29,464 bases of DNA, from the NCBI GenBank assembly GCA_017548225.1, contig JAFYMV010000074.1, forward strand, positions 1 through 29,464. Direction: 5' to 3'. This document shows positions 16,634 to 24,135 of this stretch, in pieces. How positions within the stretch are numbered: position 1 is the first letter of the stretch; each line of letters starts with the position of its first letter. The notes under the pieces were generated by a model. It worked only from the letters and a program-made list of their open reading frames with translations. It was not told the origin of the DNA and made no database searches. The DNA is from Bacteroidaceae bacterium. GTDB taxonomy: Bacteria; Bacteroidota; Bacteroidia; Bacteroidales; Bacteroidaceae. Both the position numbers and the translations under genes were made by a program.

Positions 16634-17755
16634 ATGAAAAAAGTATTTTACCTAGCGGCTATGGCTGGTATGTTGTCAATCTCTACCGCCAACGCCCAAG
16701 TAACACGAGTAGTAGAAGTTGCTGAAGTGCCCGTCTCAAAGTATAGCGTGCAGACGAATAGCTTCTGGGACAACTGGTTTGTGTCATTAAACGCAGGTGC
16801 TCAATTCTCTTATCTTTCTCCTGCGGGCTCACAGGAGTTTAAGGATCGCATCACTTTCTCTGGTTTGGCATATGCTGGTAAGTGGTTTACTCCTGGCATG
16901 GGTATGCGCTTGGCATATAATGGAATGAGGTATCAAGGGTATAGTGACAAGCAGGACTATATGAATCTTCATATTGATGCCATGATGAACATTACCAATA
17001 TGTTGATGGGTTATGATGCAGAACGAATGTACAACTTGATCCCTTATATTGGTATGGGTGGTGTGCGTGTGTTTGATCTCAATAACTACTCTTTTGGCTT
17101 TAATGCGGGTATCTTGAATACATTCCGTTTGAATGATTCTTGGGCAATAAACCTTGAAATGTCTGCATTGCTCGCAGAGCAGGACATGGATGGTGTAGTT
17201 GGCTCTAAAAGAGGTTTTGACGATCTCTTCTCATTGACAGCTGGTATCACTTATAATATCGGTGGTGATACATGGAATAATACCCCTGACATCAGTGCGC
17301 TTGTTATGATGAATGCTGCAGAGATTGCAGCTTTGAACGAAGCTCTTGCGCAGGAGCAGTCAAATAACCGTGTTCTTCGCAATCAGCTTGCCCAAAAGCC
17401 CAAGGAGATTGTCAAAGAAACTGTAATCAATGATCACGCTTCGGCTCCTCAATCTGTATTCTTCTATCTCAACTCTACCAAGATGGTGTCGCAGGAGGAG
17501 CTTGTAAACCTTAAGGCTATTGCTGATATGGCAAAGCAAGACAATGTGAAGCTTCGCATCACAGGTTATGCCGACAGTGCTACTGGTAATGCCAAGTATA
17601 ACCAGACCTTGTCACTCAATCGTGCGCAGGCTATTGCCAATGAGTTGATCAAGATGGGCGTGAATAAGGCAAACTTGACTATCGAAGGTATGGGTGGCGT
17701 GTCAACATTGAATCCAGCGTCTTATAATCGTCGTGTAATTATCCAAACAATGTAA
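16634..17755 (+). CDS. OmpA-family major outer-membrane protein (second paralogue)
   Basis: This 373-residue protein is a paralogue of the gene upstream. It has a signal peptide (1-21, ending ANAQ), then a barrel with matching strands (NSFWDNWFVSLNAGAQF, AGKWFTPGMGMRLAYNGM, LIPYIGMGGVRVF). A linker at about 225-260 reads IAALNEALAQEQSNNRVLRN. The OmpA domain lies at about 268-373 (FFYLNSTKMVSQEE, TGYADSATGNAKYNQ, LSLNRAQAI, PASYNRRVIIQTM). The C-terminal domain is much closer to its neighbour than the barrel is. In the 170-nt gap after the first terminator I see no convincing TAnnTTTG promoter, so its expression signal is uncertain. The two proteins may form a hetero-oligomer, as the Porphyromonas pair does; that is an analogy. 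Confidence 0.9.
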   Translation: MKKVFYLAAMAGMLSISTANAQVTRVVEVAEVPVSKYSVQTNSFWDNWFVSLNAGAQFSYLSPAGSQEFKDRITFSGLAYAGKWFTPGMGMRLAYNGMRYQGYSDKQDYMNLHIDAMMNITNMLMGYDAERMYNLIPYIGMGGVRVFDLNNYSFGFNAGILNTFRLNDSWAINLEMSALLAEQDMDGVVGSKRGFDDLFSLTAGITYNIGGDTWNNTPDISALVMMNAAEIAALNEALAQEQSNNRVLRNQLAQKPKEIVKETVINDHASAPQSVFFYLNSTKMVSQEELVNLKAIADMAKQDNVKLRITGYADSATGNAKYNQTLSLNRAQAIANELIKMGVNKANLTIEGMGGVSTLNPASYNRRVIIQTM

Positions 17756-17781
17756 TACGAGGTGTGTATTCTCGCTTGCTA

Positions 17782-17808
17782 GGAGGGGGCAAATGTCCTC
17801 TCCTTTCT
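17782..17808 (+). terminator. Probable terminator after the second OmpA gene
   Basis: GGAGGGGG (17782-17789) pairs with TCCTCTCC (17796-17803) through eight base pairs including two G-T wobbles, with a 6-nt loop and then TTTCT. The T tract is weak, but the position just after the stop fits. Confidence 0.6.
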
Positions 17809-17867
17809 GATTTTATCTCCCAAAAACGAGAAAGTTTAATAAAAAATGAAAATATTTTTCGATTTTC

Positions 17868-17898
17868 TTTGCAGATATCAGAAAAAGCTGTACCTTTG
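17868..17898 (+). promoter_or_regulatory. Promoter of the tRNA-Val pair
   Basis: TTTG at 17868-17871, a 19-nt spacer and TACCTTTG at 17891-17898 match the Bacteroidetes consensus perfectly. The predicted start lies about 20-25 nt before the first tRNA. Confidence 0.75.
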
Positions 17899-17927
17899 CA
17901 CCGCTTTTCAGAACGATGAAGGCTTTC

Positions 17928-18002
17928 GGGCGTTTAGCTCAGCTGGTTCAGAGCATCTGCCTTACAAGCAGAGGGTCGGCGGTTCGAATCCGTCAACGCC
18001 CA
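17928..18002 (+). tRNA. tRNA-Val (anticodon UAC), first copy
   Basis: A complete cloverleaf of 75 nt includes the discriminator A. The acceptor stem GGGCGTT/AACGCCC is perfect, the anticodon stem TCTGC/GCAGA holds the loop CTTACAA with anticodon TAC, and the T arm is GGCGG-TTCGAAT-CCGTC. It decodes GUA and, with modification, other valine codons. The bases CA after the discriminator are encoded, but a full CCA is not. Confidence 0.97.
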
Positions 18003-18053
18003 CAAAAAACTGAAACTTCATCGCGAAAGAGAAGAGTCGTTCTCGCGAATTTC
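18003..18053 (+). other. Spacer between the tRNA genes with an inverted repeat
   Basis: The 51-nt spacer contains TCGCGA twice (18021-18026 and 18042-18047). As TCGCGA is itself a palindrome, the two can pair and form a hairpin. It may guide processing of the dicistronic tRNA precursor. The function is inference. Confidence 0.4.
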
Positions 18054-18128
18054 GGGCGTTTAGCTCAGCTGGTTCAGAGCATCTGCCTTACAAGCAGAGG
18101 GTCGGCGGTTCGAATCCGTCAACGCCCA
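18054..18128 (+). tRNA. tRNA-Val (anticodon UAC), second copy
   Basis: The 75 nt are identical to the first copy at every position, including the discriminator A and the following CA. It shares the promoter at 17868 and is followed 6 nt later by a terminator hairpin. The repeated identity reflects a tandem gene duplication, usual for tRNA operons. Confidence 0.97.
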
Positions 18129-18133
18129 CACAG

Positions 18134-18159
18134 AAGTCCACTGATAAGTGGACTTTTTT
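18134..18159 (+). terminator. Terminator of the tRNA operon
   Basis: A 9-bp perfect stem pairs AAGTCCACT (18134-18142) with AGTGGACTT (18147-18155) around a GATA loop, followed by more T. The arms AGTCC and GGACT sit 10 nt apart, the same geometry as the array at 18721. Confidence 0.9.
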
Positions 18160-18226
18160 CTTTATATACCTCTCGATAAGTCTTGTTTTCTGGTGCTCTT
18201 ACATGTCGAGAGAAAATTAGGATAAA

Positions 18227-18258
18227 TTTGCTTTTTTGTTTGCATATTCGTATCTTTG
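18227..18258 (+). promoter_or_regulatory. Promoter of the DUF6078-like gene
   Basis: TTTG at 18227-18230, a 20-nt spacer and TATCTTTG at 18251-18258 fit the consensus exactly. The leader before the ATG at 18278 is short, about 12-15 nt. Confidence 0.65.
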
Positions 18259-18277
18259 AAGATATAACTATACCACT

Positions 18278-18709
18278 ATGAATACTATTGACTCCACTCA
18301 AATGCCGCAGGGTTTTTCCTTGTGCATTCATGAAGCTTGCCCTCTGGCGGAGCAGTGCCTTCGTCGTATGGCGTGGGCGGCATTACCTGCCAGTGAGGAG
18401 CGTATTTGTATCATCAACCCCATGCTTGCTACGCCTAGCGAAGCGTGTCGATACTATCGCTCTATAGCTCCCGTAACCTATGCTCGTGGTTTTCGAGGCA
18501 TGCAGTCCCAAATGCTCCCTGCGCAATACGCAAGGTTTAGCGAGGCGCTGATGAAGCGTTTCTCGCGCTCGTCTTATTATGAGCACCGTCGCGGCACAAT
18601 GTTATGTTCGCCCAGCGATATAGCCTATATTCGTGATGTGTTGAGCGAACTTGGACTCTCGGGTCTAGAGTTTGATGCTTACGAAGAACACTATAATTGG
18701 AGCGATTGA
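18278..18709 (+). CDS. Small Cys-containing protein, DUF6078-like
   Basis: This 143-residue protein has no signal peptide or membrane segment, so it is probably cytoplasmic. Near the N-terminus it has SLCIHEACPLAEQCLRR, with C16, C21 and C27 spaced CxxxxCxxxxxC; C44 (RICIINP) and C58 (SEACRYYR) follow. This pattern resembles DUF6078, a family of unknown function common in Bacteroidales, with which I match it from memory. The five Cys suggest metal or Fe-S binding, or structural disulfides are possible; none is shown. The C-terminal half (MLPAQYARFSEALMKRFSRS, YYEHRRGTMLCSPSDIAYIR) is helical and basic. It has its own promoter. The 22-bp dyad array starts just after its stop codon. Confidence 0.75.
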   Translation: MNTIDSTQMPQGFSLCIHEACPLAEQCLRRMAWAALPASEERICIINPMLATPSEACRYYRSIAPVTYARGFRGMQSQMLPAQYARFSEALMKRFSRSSYYEHRRGTMLCSPSDIAYIRDVLSELGLSGLEFDAYEEHYNWSD

Positions 18710-18717
18710 AACGATCG

Positions 18718-18787
18718 GTCAGTCCAGAGCCTTCTGGACTGCAGTCCAACGCCTTTTGGACTCGAGTCCGGGAGGCTCTGGACTGAC
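18718..18787 (+). repeat. Three-unit 22-bp dyad array within a 14-bp inverted repeat
   Basis: The half-sites AGTCC (18721, 18743, 18765) and GGACT (18736, 18758, 18780) alternate with start-to-start steps of 15, 7, 15, 7 and 15 nt. Three 22-bp units of AGTCC-N10-GGACT-N2 therefore lie in tandem. The 2-nt linkers create perfect palindromes TGGACTGCAGTCCA (18735-18748) and GGACTCGAGTCC (18758-18769). The whole is bracketed by a perfect 14-bp inverted repeat, GTCAGTCCAGAGCC (18718-18731) with GGCTCTGGACTGAC (18774-18787). No T tract follows, so it is not an ordinary terminator. It starts 9 nt after the upstream stop codon and lies about 100 nt before metG. Possible roles are a regulator-binding array, an RNA structure or a genome-wide palindromic repeat. 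Confidence 0.85.
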
Positions 18788-18829
18788 AAGAGGACAGAAG
18801 CGACAATCTGAAAGCAAAAGCGCTAAAAA

Positions 18830-18861
18830 TTTCTTCATTTGCAAGGTTTTTTGTACTTTTG
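18830..18861 (+). promoter_or_regulatory. Possible promoter of metG
   Basis: TACTTTTG at 18854-18861 matches the -7 box. The best -33 candidate at 20 nt spacing is TTTC (18830-18833), one base off consensus. The leader would be about 20 nt long. Confidence 0.45.
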
Positions 18862-18888
18862 TCAATCAGAATATAATAACATAAGTAT

Positions 18889-20949
18889 ATGGAAAAGAAA
18901 TTCAAGAGAACGACCGTCACTTCGGCACTTCCCTATGCCAACGGTCCTGTACATATTGGTCATTTGGCGGGTGTGTATGTGCCTGCAGATATCTATGTGC
19001 GCTATCTTCGTCTCAAGGGCGAAGAGGTGCTCTTTGTGGGTGGATCTGACGAGCATGGTGTGCCCGTTACTCAGCGTGCCCGCAAGGAGGGCATCACTCC
19101 GCAGGATGTAGTAGATCGCTATCATAACATCATCAAGAATAGCTTCAAGGAGTTTGGTATTTCGTTTGATGTATATAGCCGTACCACATCGGATGTGCAT
19201 CACAAGTTTGCGTCGGACTTCTTCCGTAAGCTCTACGATGAGGGCAAGCTGGTGGAGCAGTCTACCAAGCAGTTCTACGATGAGAAGACCGAGAAGTTCC
19301 TCACTGACCGCGATGTAGTGGGCGAGTGCCCCTATTGCCACAAGCAGGCCTATGGAAACCAGTGCGAAGAGGGTTGTGGACGCGCTCTTGAACCCACAGA
19401 ACTTATCAATCCCCGTTCGAAGGAAACAGGTGAGACTCCCGTGCTCAAGGAGACCAAGAACTGGTACCTCCCCCTCAACGAGTATCAGCAGTGGTTGAAG
19501 GAGTGGATTCTCGAAAATCACAAGGAATGGCGTCCCAATGTATATGGCCAGTGCAAGTCTTGGCTCGACATGGACTTGCAGCCTCGTGCCATGACCCGCG
19601 ACCTTGACTGGGGTATCCCTGTACCTGTAGAGGGTGCTGACGGCAAGGTGCTCTATGTATGGTTTGATGCGCCTATCGGATATATATCAAACACCAAGGA
19701 ACTCTGTGACAATGAACCCGAAAAGTGGGGTTCTTGGGAGAAATGGTGGCAGGATGAGGATACACGCTTGCTTCACTTCATCGGTAAGGACAACATCGTG
19801 TTCCACTGCATCATCTTCCCCGTGATGATGAAGGCCCACGGCAAATATGTGATGCCCGACAATGTACCTAGCAATGAGTTCCTCAACCTCGAGGACGACA
19901 AGATCTCAACCTCACGCAACTGGGCGGTGTGGTTGCACGAGTATCTTGTGGACTTCCCCGGCAAGCAGGATGTGTTGCGCTATGTGCTCACTGCCAATGC
20001 TCCCGAAACAAAGGACAATAACTTCACTTGGAAGGACTTCCAGGCACGCAACAATAATGAGCTCGTGGCCGTATATGGTAACTTCGTGAACCGTGCCCTC
20101 GTGCTCACTCACAAGTATTTTGATGGTAAGGTGCCCGCATGTGGCGAACTCACCGACTATGATAAGGCCACCATCGCCGAATTTATGGATGTGAAGGCCG
20201 AGGTAGAGAAACTGCTCGATGGCTTCAAGTTCCGTGAGGCACAGAAGGAGGCGATGAATCTTGCCCGTATCGGTAACAAGTATCTCGCTGACACCGAGCC
20301 TTGGAAACTTGCCAAGACCGACATGGAGCGCGTAGGCACTATCCTCAACCTTTCACTTCAGTTGGCGGCTAACCTCGCCATTGCTTTCGAGCCCTTCTTG
20401 CCCTTCAGCAGTGAGAAGTTGCGCGGCATGCTTGGTATGGAAAACTTCGAGTGGGAACAGCTCGGTCGTACCGATCTCCTCGTTGCTGGTCACCAGCTCG
20501 GCAAGGCAGAACTCTTGTTCGAGAAGATTGAAGACAGCGCTATCGACGCACAGATGCAGCGCCTCGAAGATATCAAGAAGGCCAATGAGGCTGCTAGCTA
20601 CAAGGCTGAGCCCGTGAAACCCCTCGTGTCGTTTGAAGATTGGGAGAAACTCGACATCCGTGTAGGTACCGTACTCGAGTGCGAGCGCGTGCCCAAGATG
20701 AAGAAGCTCCTCAAGTTCAAGATTGCCGACGGCCTCAATGACCGTACTATTGTGAGCGGTATCGCTGAGCACTATGCCCCCGAGGAGCTCGTAGGCAAGC
20801 AGGTACTCTTCATCGCCAACTTTGCTCCCCGCCAGTTCAAGAACGGCCTCGTGAGCGAAGGCATGATCCTCAGCGCCGTAGACTACGATGGCTCACTTGC
20901 CGTGACTTCACTCCTTCGCGAGGTGAAACCCGGCAGCCAAGTAGGATAA
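18889..20949 (+). CDS. metG: Methionyl-tRNA synthetase
   Basis: This 686-residue class I synthetase charges tRNA-Met with methionine. The HIGH motif is at 22-25 (VHIGHLAG). The KMSKS loop reads KISTS at 338-342 (DDKISTSRNW), a form found in many long MetG enzymes. A knuckle with C147, C150, C159 and C163 (CPYCHKQAYGNQCEEGCG) should bind zinc. The anticodon-binding helices follow, and a C-terminal tRNA-binding domain from about 585 (VSFEDWEKLDIRVG) gives the EMAP-like dimerisation module. Codons are strongly biased toward GC-ending and preferred forms (ctc, aag, gag, cgt), unlike the polysaccharide genes downstream, as expected for a highly expressed gene. Its own terminator follows. I see no T-box in the leader. 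Confidence 0.97.
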   Translation: MEKKFKRTTVTSALPYANGPVHIGHLAGVYVPADIYVRYLRLKGEEVLFVGGSDEHGVPVTQRARKEGITPQDVVDRYHNIIKNSFKEFGISFDVYSRTTSDVHHKFASDFFRKLYDEGKLVEQSTKQFYDEKTEKFLTDRDVVGECPYCHKQAYGNQCEEGCGRALEPTELINPRSKETGETPVLKETKNWYLPLNEYQQWLKEWILENHKEWRPNVYGQCKSWLDMDLQPRAMTRDLDWGIPVPVEGADGKVLYVWFDAPIGYISNTKELCDNEPEKWGSWEKWWQDEDTRLLHFIGKDNIVFHCIIFPVMMKAHGKYVMPDNVPSNEFLNLEDDKISTSRNWAVWLHEYLVDFPGKQDVLRYVLTANAPETKDNNFTWKDFQARNNNELVAVYGNFVNRALVLTHKYFDGKVPACGELTDYDKATIAEFMDVKAEVEKLLDGFKFREAQKEAMNLARIGNKYLADTEPWKLAKTDMERVGTILNLSLQLAANLAIAFEPFLPFSSEKLRGMLGMENFEWEQLGRTDLLVAGHQLGKAELLFEKIEDSAIDAQMQRLEDIKKANEAASYKAEPVKPLVSFEDWEKLDIRVGTVLECERVPKMKKLLKFKIADGLNDRTIVSGIAEHYAPEELVGKQVLFIANFAPRQFKNGLVSEGMILSAVDYDGSLAVTSLLREVKPGSQVG

Positions 20950-20963
20950 TTACACATAGATAG

Positions 20964-21020
20964 ACTGCAATATCAATGCATAGTGACTTAGTGCCTATGT
21001 AAGGGTATTGCAGTTTTTTT
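20964..21020 (+). terminator. Terminator after metG
   Basis: ACTGCAATA (20964-20972) pairs perfectly with TATTGCAGT (21006-21014). An inner CATAG/CTATG stem (20979-20983, 20995-20999) extends the hairpin, and a run of seven T ends it at 21020. Confidence 0.8.
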
Positions 21021-21031
21021 ACATCTTTACC

Positions 21032-21063
21032 TCTGCAAAAGTACAATAAAAGTTTTATCTTTG
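21032..21063 (+). promoter_or_regulatory. Possible promoter of the polysaccharide operon
   Basis: TATCTTTG at 21056-21063 fits the -7 box and TCTG at 21032-21035 is one base off the -33 box, with a 20-nt spacer. The in-frame TTG at 21061 falls inside the -7 box and so is not the start codon. This supports the ATG at 21088. Confidence 0.5.
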
Positions 21064-21087
21064 TACGCAGGAAGGAAGTATACAGTC

Positions 21088-23010
21088 ATGGTAGATAGAC
21101 CCAAAATATCCGTTGTTGTAGCCGTATACAATGCCGAGAAGTCTCTCAGGCGTTGTGTTGATAGTTTGTTGGCGCAGACTTTCGGGGATTTTGAGGTGTT
21201 ATTGATAGATGATGGTAGCACTGATAAGTCTGGGATGATATGTGATGAATATGTAAAGAAAGATAAGCGCTTTCGAGTGTTTCATCAAGCCAATGGGGGA
21301 GTAGCTGCTGTTCGTCAGAAAGGCATTGATATGGCATTAGGTACCTATTCTATTCATGTTGATTCCGATGACTGGATAGAGCCTACCATGTTGGCTGAGC
21401 TATATGATGAGGCGTTGAAAACCGATGCCGATATGGTGTTATGTGATTATTATGAAGACGATGGGCATGCATCCCAATATAGATCTCAACAATTAGAAGA
21501 TTTTTCGACAGATGGGTTGATTCGAGGAATTCTGAAAGGGCAACTCATGGGCGTGTTGTGGAATAAATTGATTCGTCATGACATTTATAAGAAGTATAAC
21601 GCTCATTTTATAGTAGGGATAAATCACAGTGAAGATGTACTGATATGTATGCAACTGTTGCTTCAGCGTATATCGGTGGTGTATATGGGGAGCGCATACT
21701 ATCATTATGATACGACCAACACTGACTCAATAACAAGAAATTATACCGCTGCAACATACGATATGAGGAAACGCTATATTGCAGCGTTGCAATCGCTCTT
21801 GCCCTCAACTTTTCAAAATTATGTTGATATAGCAGCTTTTCAAGTTAAGGTCGGAGCATTTGTTAATGGGGTAATGTCGGCCAAAGAGTATAAGGCATAC
21901 TATCCCTTATCTATGAAGCATATTTTGACTTCGAATCATTCTCCTCGCATAAAGGTAGCCTTTATGTTGGCTAATATGGGCTTGTTCGGGATAGGTAAGT
22001 GGTTCTATAAAACATATTCAAATCACAAGAAGCAAAAATCTCGCAACATATTGTTATGGGGAGATTATATGCTAAATGCAGGACCAAGTAATGTTCATCG
22101 TTCGCTTATAATGCATTCGGGCGGAGAATTGGACCATGTAAAAAGTCGTAAGAAATATGCCAGGTACATAGAACTTGCTTGGAAATGCCTTATGGCAGAT
22201 GTGGTCATTCTACCTTCATTCTCCTCGCCGCAAGATGTTAAATTGATTCGAATGCTATGTCGGAAACTTGTGTGTATCTCTCATGGTTGTTTGAAGTTGG
22301 AGAGCGTTATTAATCATCAAAGTTGTGAGCAAGAAAGGGTGGAGAAGGGTGAACGATTTGTGTTTGACTCTGCAAAATCCATTGTTTGTGTTTCTGAGAA
22401 ACATATGCAGTTGCTGAAAACTCAATATCCTGAATTCTCGTCAAAGATGACATTCGTCAATAATGGGTTGGAAATATCTCCTCGCAATCAGGTAGAGAAA
22501 GTTCCATGCACTATAGCTGTTAGTGGTGGAAATAGGAGCATAAAAAATAATATCTATGTTTGTCAAGCCATACAATTGCTCAATGATTCAGGATTCCACT
22601 GTAAAATAAGTGTTTTTGGTAGAAATTACCCCGAATGTGAGGACCTAGGAAAGTACTCGTGTGTAGAGTATGTTGGTCAGTTGGATAAGGATGAGTATTA
22701 CAAACGATTGGATAAGATTGCTCTTTTTGTGATAGCCTCAGAATTAGAGCCTTTTGGATTGGTTGTTGGTGATGCACTTAACTGTCATTGTTCTATGCTG
22801 ATGTCCCGTAATATAGGTGCTTCTGCTATTATGAAAACGCGAGAAGAAGACTTTGTAAATAACCCGAGAGATATTGATGAACTGGCAGCATGTATTCGTC
22901 ATTTGTTATATCACCCTAACGCAGAGCGATTATTACATTCGGTAGATGTTCGCGAATGTTCAGAATTGGTGTCTTGGAAAAAGTTAAAAGCAATTTGTTA
23001 TAAGGTGTAA
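21088..23010 (+). CDS. Two-domain glycosyltransferase: GT2 fused to GT4-like
   Basis: I place the start at the ATG at 21088 (MVDRPKISVVV) because the upstream TTG sits in the promoter, and GGAAGGAAG lies about 10 nt before it. The 640-residue protein carries a GT2 (GT-A) domain at 5-230, with VVVAVYNAEKSLRRC, DDGSTDKS (41-48) and the metal-binding DSDD at 92-95. After a middle part of about 90 residues, a GT4-like (GT-B) domain lies at about 330-640, with GGNRSIKNNIYVCQAI, VEYVGQLDKDEYYKRL and SELEPFGLVVGDAL. In the latter the second Glu of the usual E-x7-E motif is replaced by Asp. It likely adds two sugars to a surface glycan from the cytoplasmic side. Substrates are unknown. Its stop is 3 nt before the next start. 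Confidence 0.82.
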   Translation: MVDRPKISVVVAVYNAEKSLRRCVDSLLAQTFGDFEVLLIDDGSTDKSGMICDEYVKKDKRFRVFHQANGGVAAVRQKGIDMALGTYSIHVDSDDWIEPTMLAELYDEALKTDADMVLCDYYEDDGHASQYRSQQLEDFSTDGLIRGILKGQLMGVLWNKLIRHDIYKKYNAHFIVGINHSEDVLICMQLLLQRISVVYMGSAYYHYDTTNTDSITRNYTAATYDMRKRYIAALQSLLPSTFQNYVDIAAFQVKVGAFVNGVMSAKEYKAYYPLSMKHILTSNHSPRIKVAFMLANMGLFGIGKWFYKTYSNHKKQKSRNILLWGDYMLNAGPSNVHRSLIMHSGGELDHVKSRKKYARYIELAWKCLMADVVILPSFSSPQDVKLIRMLCRKLVCISHGCLKLESVINHQSCEQERVEKGERFVFDSAKSIVCVSEKHMQLLKTQYPEFSSKMTFVNNGLEISPRNQVEKVPCTIAVSGGNRSIKNNIYVCQAIQLLNDSGFHCKISVFGRNYPECEDLGKYSCVEYVGQLDKDEYYKRLDKIALFVIASELEPFGLVVGDALNCHCSMLMSRNIGASAIMKTREEDFVNNPRDIDELAACIRHLLYHPNAERLLHSVDVRECSELVSWKKLKAICYKV

Positions 23011-23013
23011 GGC

Positions 23014-24135
23014 ATGAATAATGTTTTGAACATAAAGAATTGCTTTGGATGCGGGGTGTGTGCCGTCGTTTGTGCAAAAAAAATTATTAGCATTAAACAA
23101 GATAGCGAAGGCTTCTATGCACCTTGTATTGTAAATTTGGAGCAATGTACCGATTGTGGACTTTGTACCAAGGTGTGTGCCTATTCACATAAAGAGGTGT
23201 TGGATTGTAATACTACTCCTCAAGGTTATGCTGCTTGGAGTACCGATGTTGTCGTTCGAAAGAACTGTTCGTCGGGTGGTGTGGGTTTTGAAATAGGACG
23301 CTCACTGCTTGATAAGGGATACAAGCTTTGTGGTGTATGCTATGATGTTCCCTCCCATAAAGCAAAGCATTACATAGCCTCTACCCTTGCGGAGTGGCAG
23401 GACTCAAAGGGGAGTAAATATATACAAAGCTATACGGTAGATGCTTTTAAGGCCATTGACCGTAAGGAAAGGTGGCTGGTAACGGGTACTCCCTGCCAAA
23501 TAGATTCTTTTCGGCGTTATTTGAGAATGTTTAATGCCGAAGAAAATTTTGTTTTGTTGGATTTCTTTTGTCATGGTGTACCCTCTAAACTCGTGTGGGA
23601 TAAGTATATCGCCGAGGTAGAAAAGAAGCTAGGCAGGGTAGAATCGGTGTCGTGGCGTAGCAAGGAGTATGGTTGGAATGACTCCTGGGTGATGAAATTG
23701 CAGTGCGACGAAGGGGATATTTGGCATGTTTCACGCCGTTCACAAGGTGATGCTTTTTATCAACTTTTTTTGGGCAATCAGTGTCTAGGGAAGGCTTGCT
23801 ATGCTCATTGCAAATACAAAGATCTTAGTTCGGCAGCAGATATACGCATCGGGGACCTTTGGGGTGCAGCATATAAAGAGAATGAAGAGGGCGTGAGTGC
23901 ACTCATCGGACTTACAAAGAAGGGGCAGCAGGTAATTCAGAATACTGATCGCATTGAACGAACCTCTCATGATATGAATATTGTTCTTGAGGGGCAGATG
24001 AAGCACACGCTTAGTTATCCATGTATTATGCGTCCTTTACAACTTTTTTTGTCGAGAACAAAAGTGCCGATAGCCTTTCAGGCACTGGTTTCTAAATATA
24101 CAAACAAACTTAAAAGTCGCCTTCAAATCCCATGA
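23014..24135 (+). CDS. F420-hydrogenase beta-subunit-like iron-sulfur protein of polysaccharide loci
   Basis: This 373-residue protein begins with two classic 4Fe-4S motifs, CxxCxxCxxxC at C10-C13-C16-C20 and C45-C48-C51-C55, separated by 24 residues. The rest resembles the FrhB/FdhB C-terminal family: RKNCSSGGVGFEIGRSLLDK near 88, a TGTPCQID motif near 158, DFFCHGVPSKLVWDKY near 185, and IRIGDLWGA near 284. Such proteins occur in Bacteroidetes capsule and EPS clusters next to polysaccharide pyruvyl transferases, where their electron-transfer substrate is not known to me. Flavin binding is likely by family analogy. The gene overlaps the next by 4 nt (ATGA), so the two products are probably made together and may act in one step. 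It is not an F420-dependent hydrogenase in the methanogen sense. Confidence 0.83.
   Translation: MNNVLNIKNCFGCGVCAVVCAKKIISIKQDSEGFYAPCIVNLEQCTDCGLCTKVCAYSHKEVLDCNTTPQGYAAWSTDVVVRKNCSSGGVGFEIGRSLLDKGYKLCGVCYDVPSHKAKHYIASTLAEWQDSKGSKYIQSYTVDAFKAIDRKERWLVTGTPCQIDSFRRYLRMFNAEENFVLLDFFCHGVPSKLVWDKYIAEVEKKLGRVESVSWRSKEYGWNDSWVMKLQCDEGDIWHVSRRSQGDAFYQLFLGNQCLGKACYAHCKYKDLSSAADIRIGDLWGAAYKENEEGVSALIGLTKKGQQVIQNTDRIERTSHDMNIVLEGQMKHTLSYPCIMRPLQLFLSRTKVPIAFQALVSKYTNKLKSRLQIP

Noticed and set aside
17916..18179. An 87-codon open frame across the tRNA region
   Set aside because: It spans both tRNA-Val genes, and its apparent repeated peptide is only the translation of the duplicated tRNA.
18170..18212. 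CTCTCGA and TCGAGAG inverted repeat between the tRNA operon and the DUF6078-like gene
   Set aside because: The stem has only 7 bp with a 29-nt loop, which is expected by chance, and it lies just after the tRNA terminator.
18718..18787. The dyad array as a CRISPR
   Set aside because: The period is only 22 bp, there are three units, each unit is palindromic with 10-nt interiors, and no cas genes are near.
23014..24135. True F420-dependent hydrogenase subunit
   Set aside because: No other hydrogenase or F420 biosynthesis genes are present, and the context is a glycan operon.
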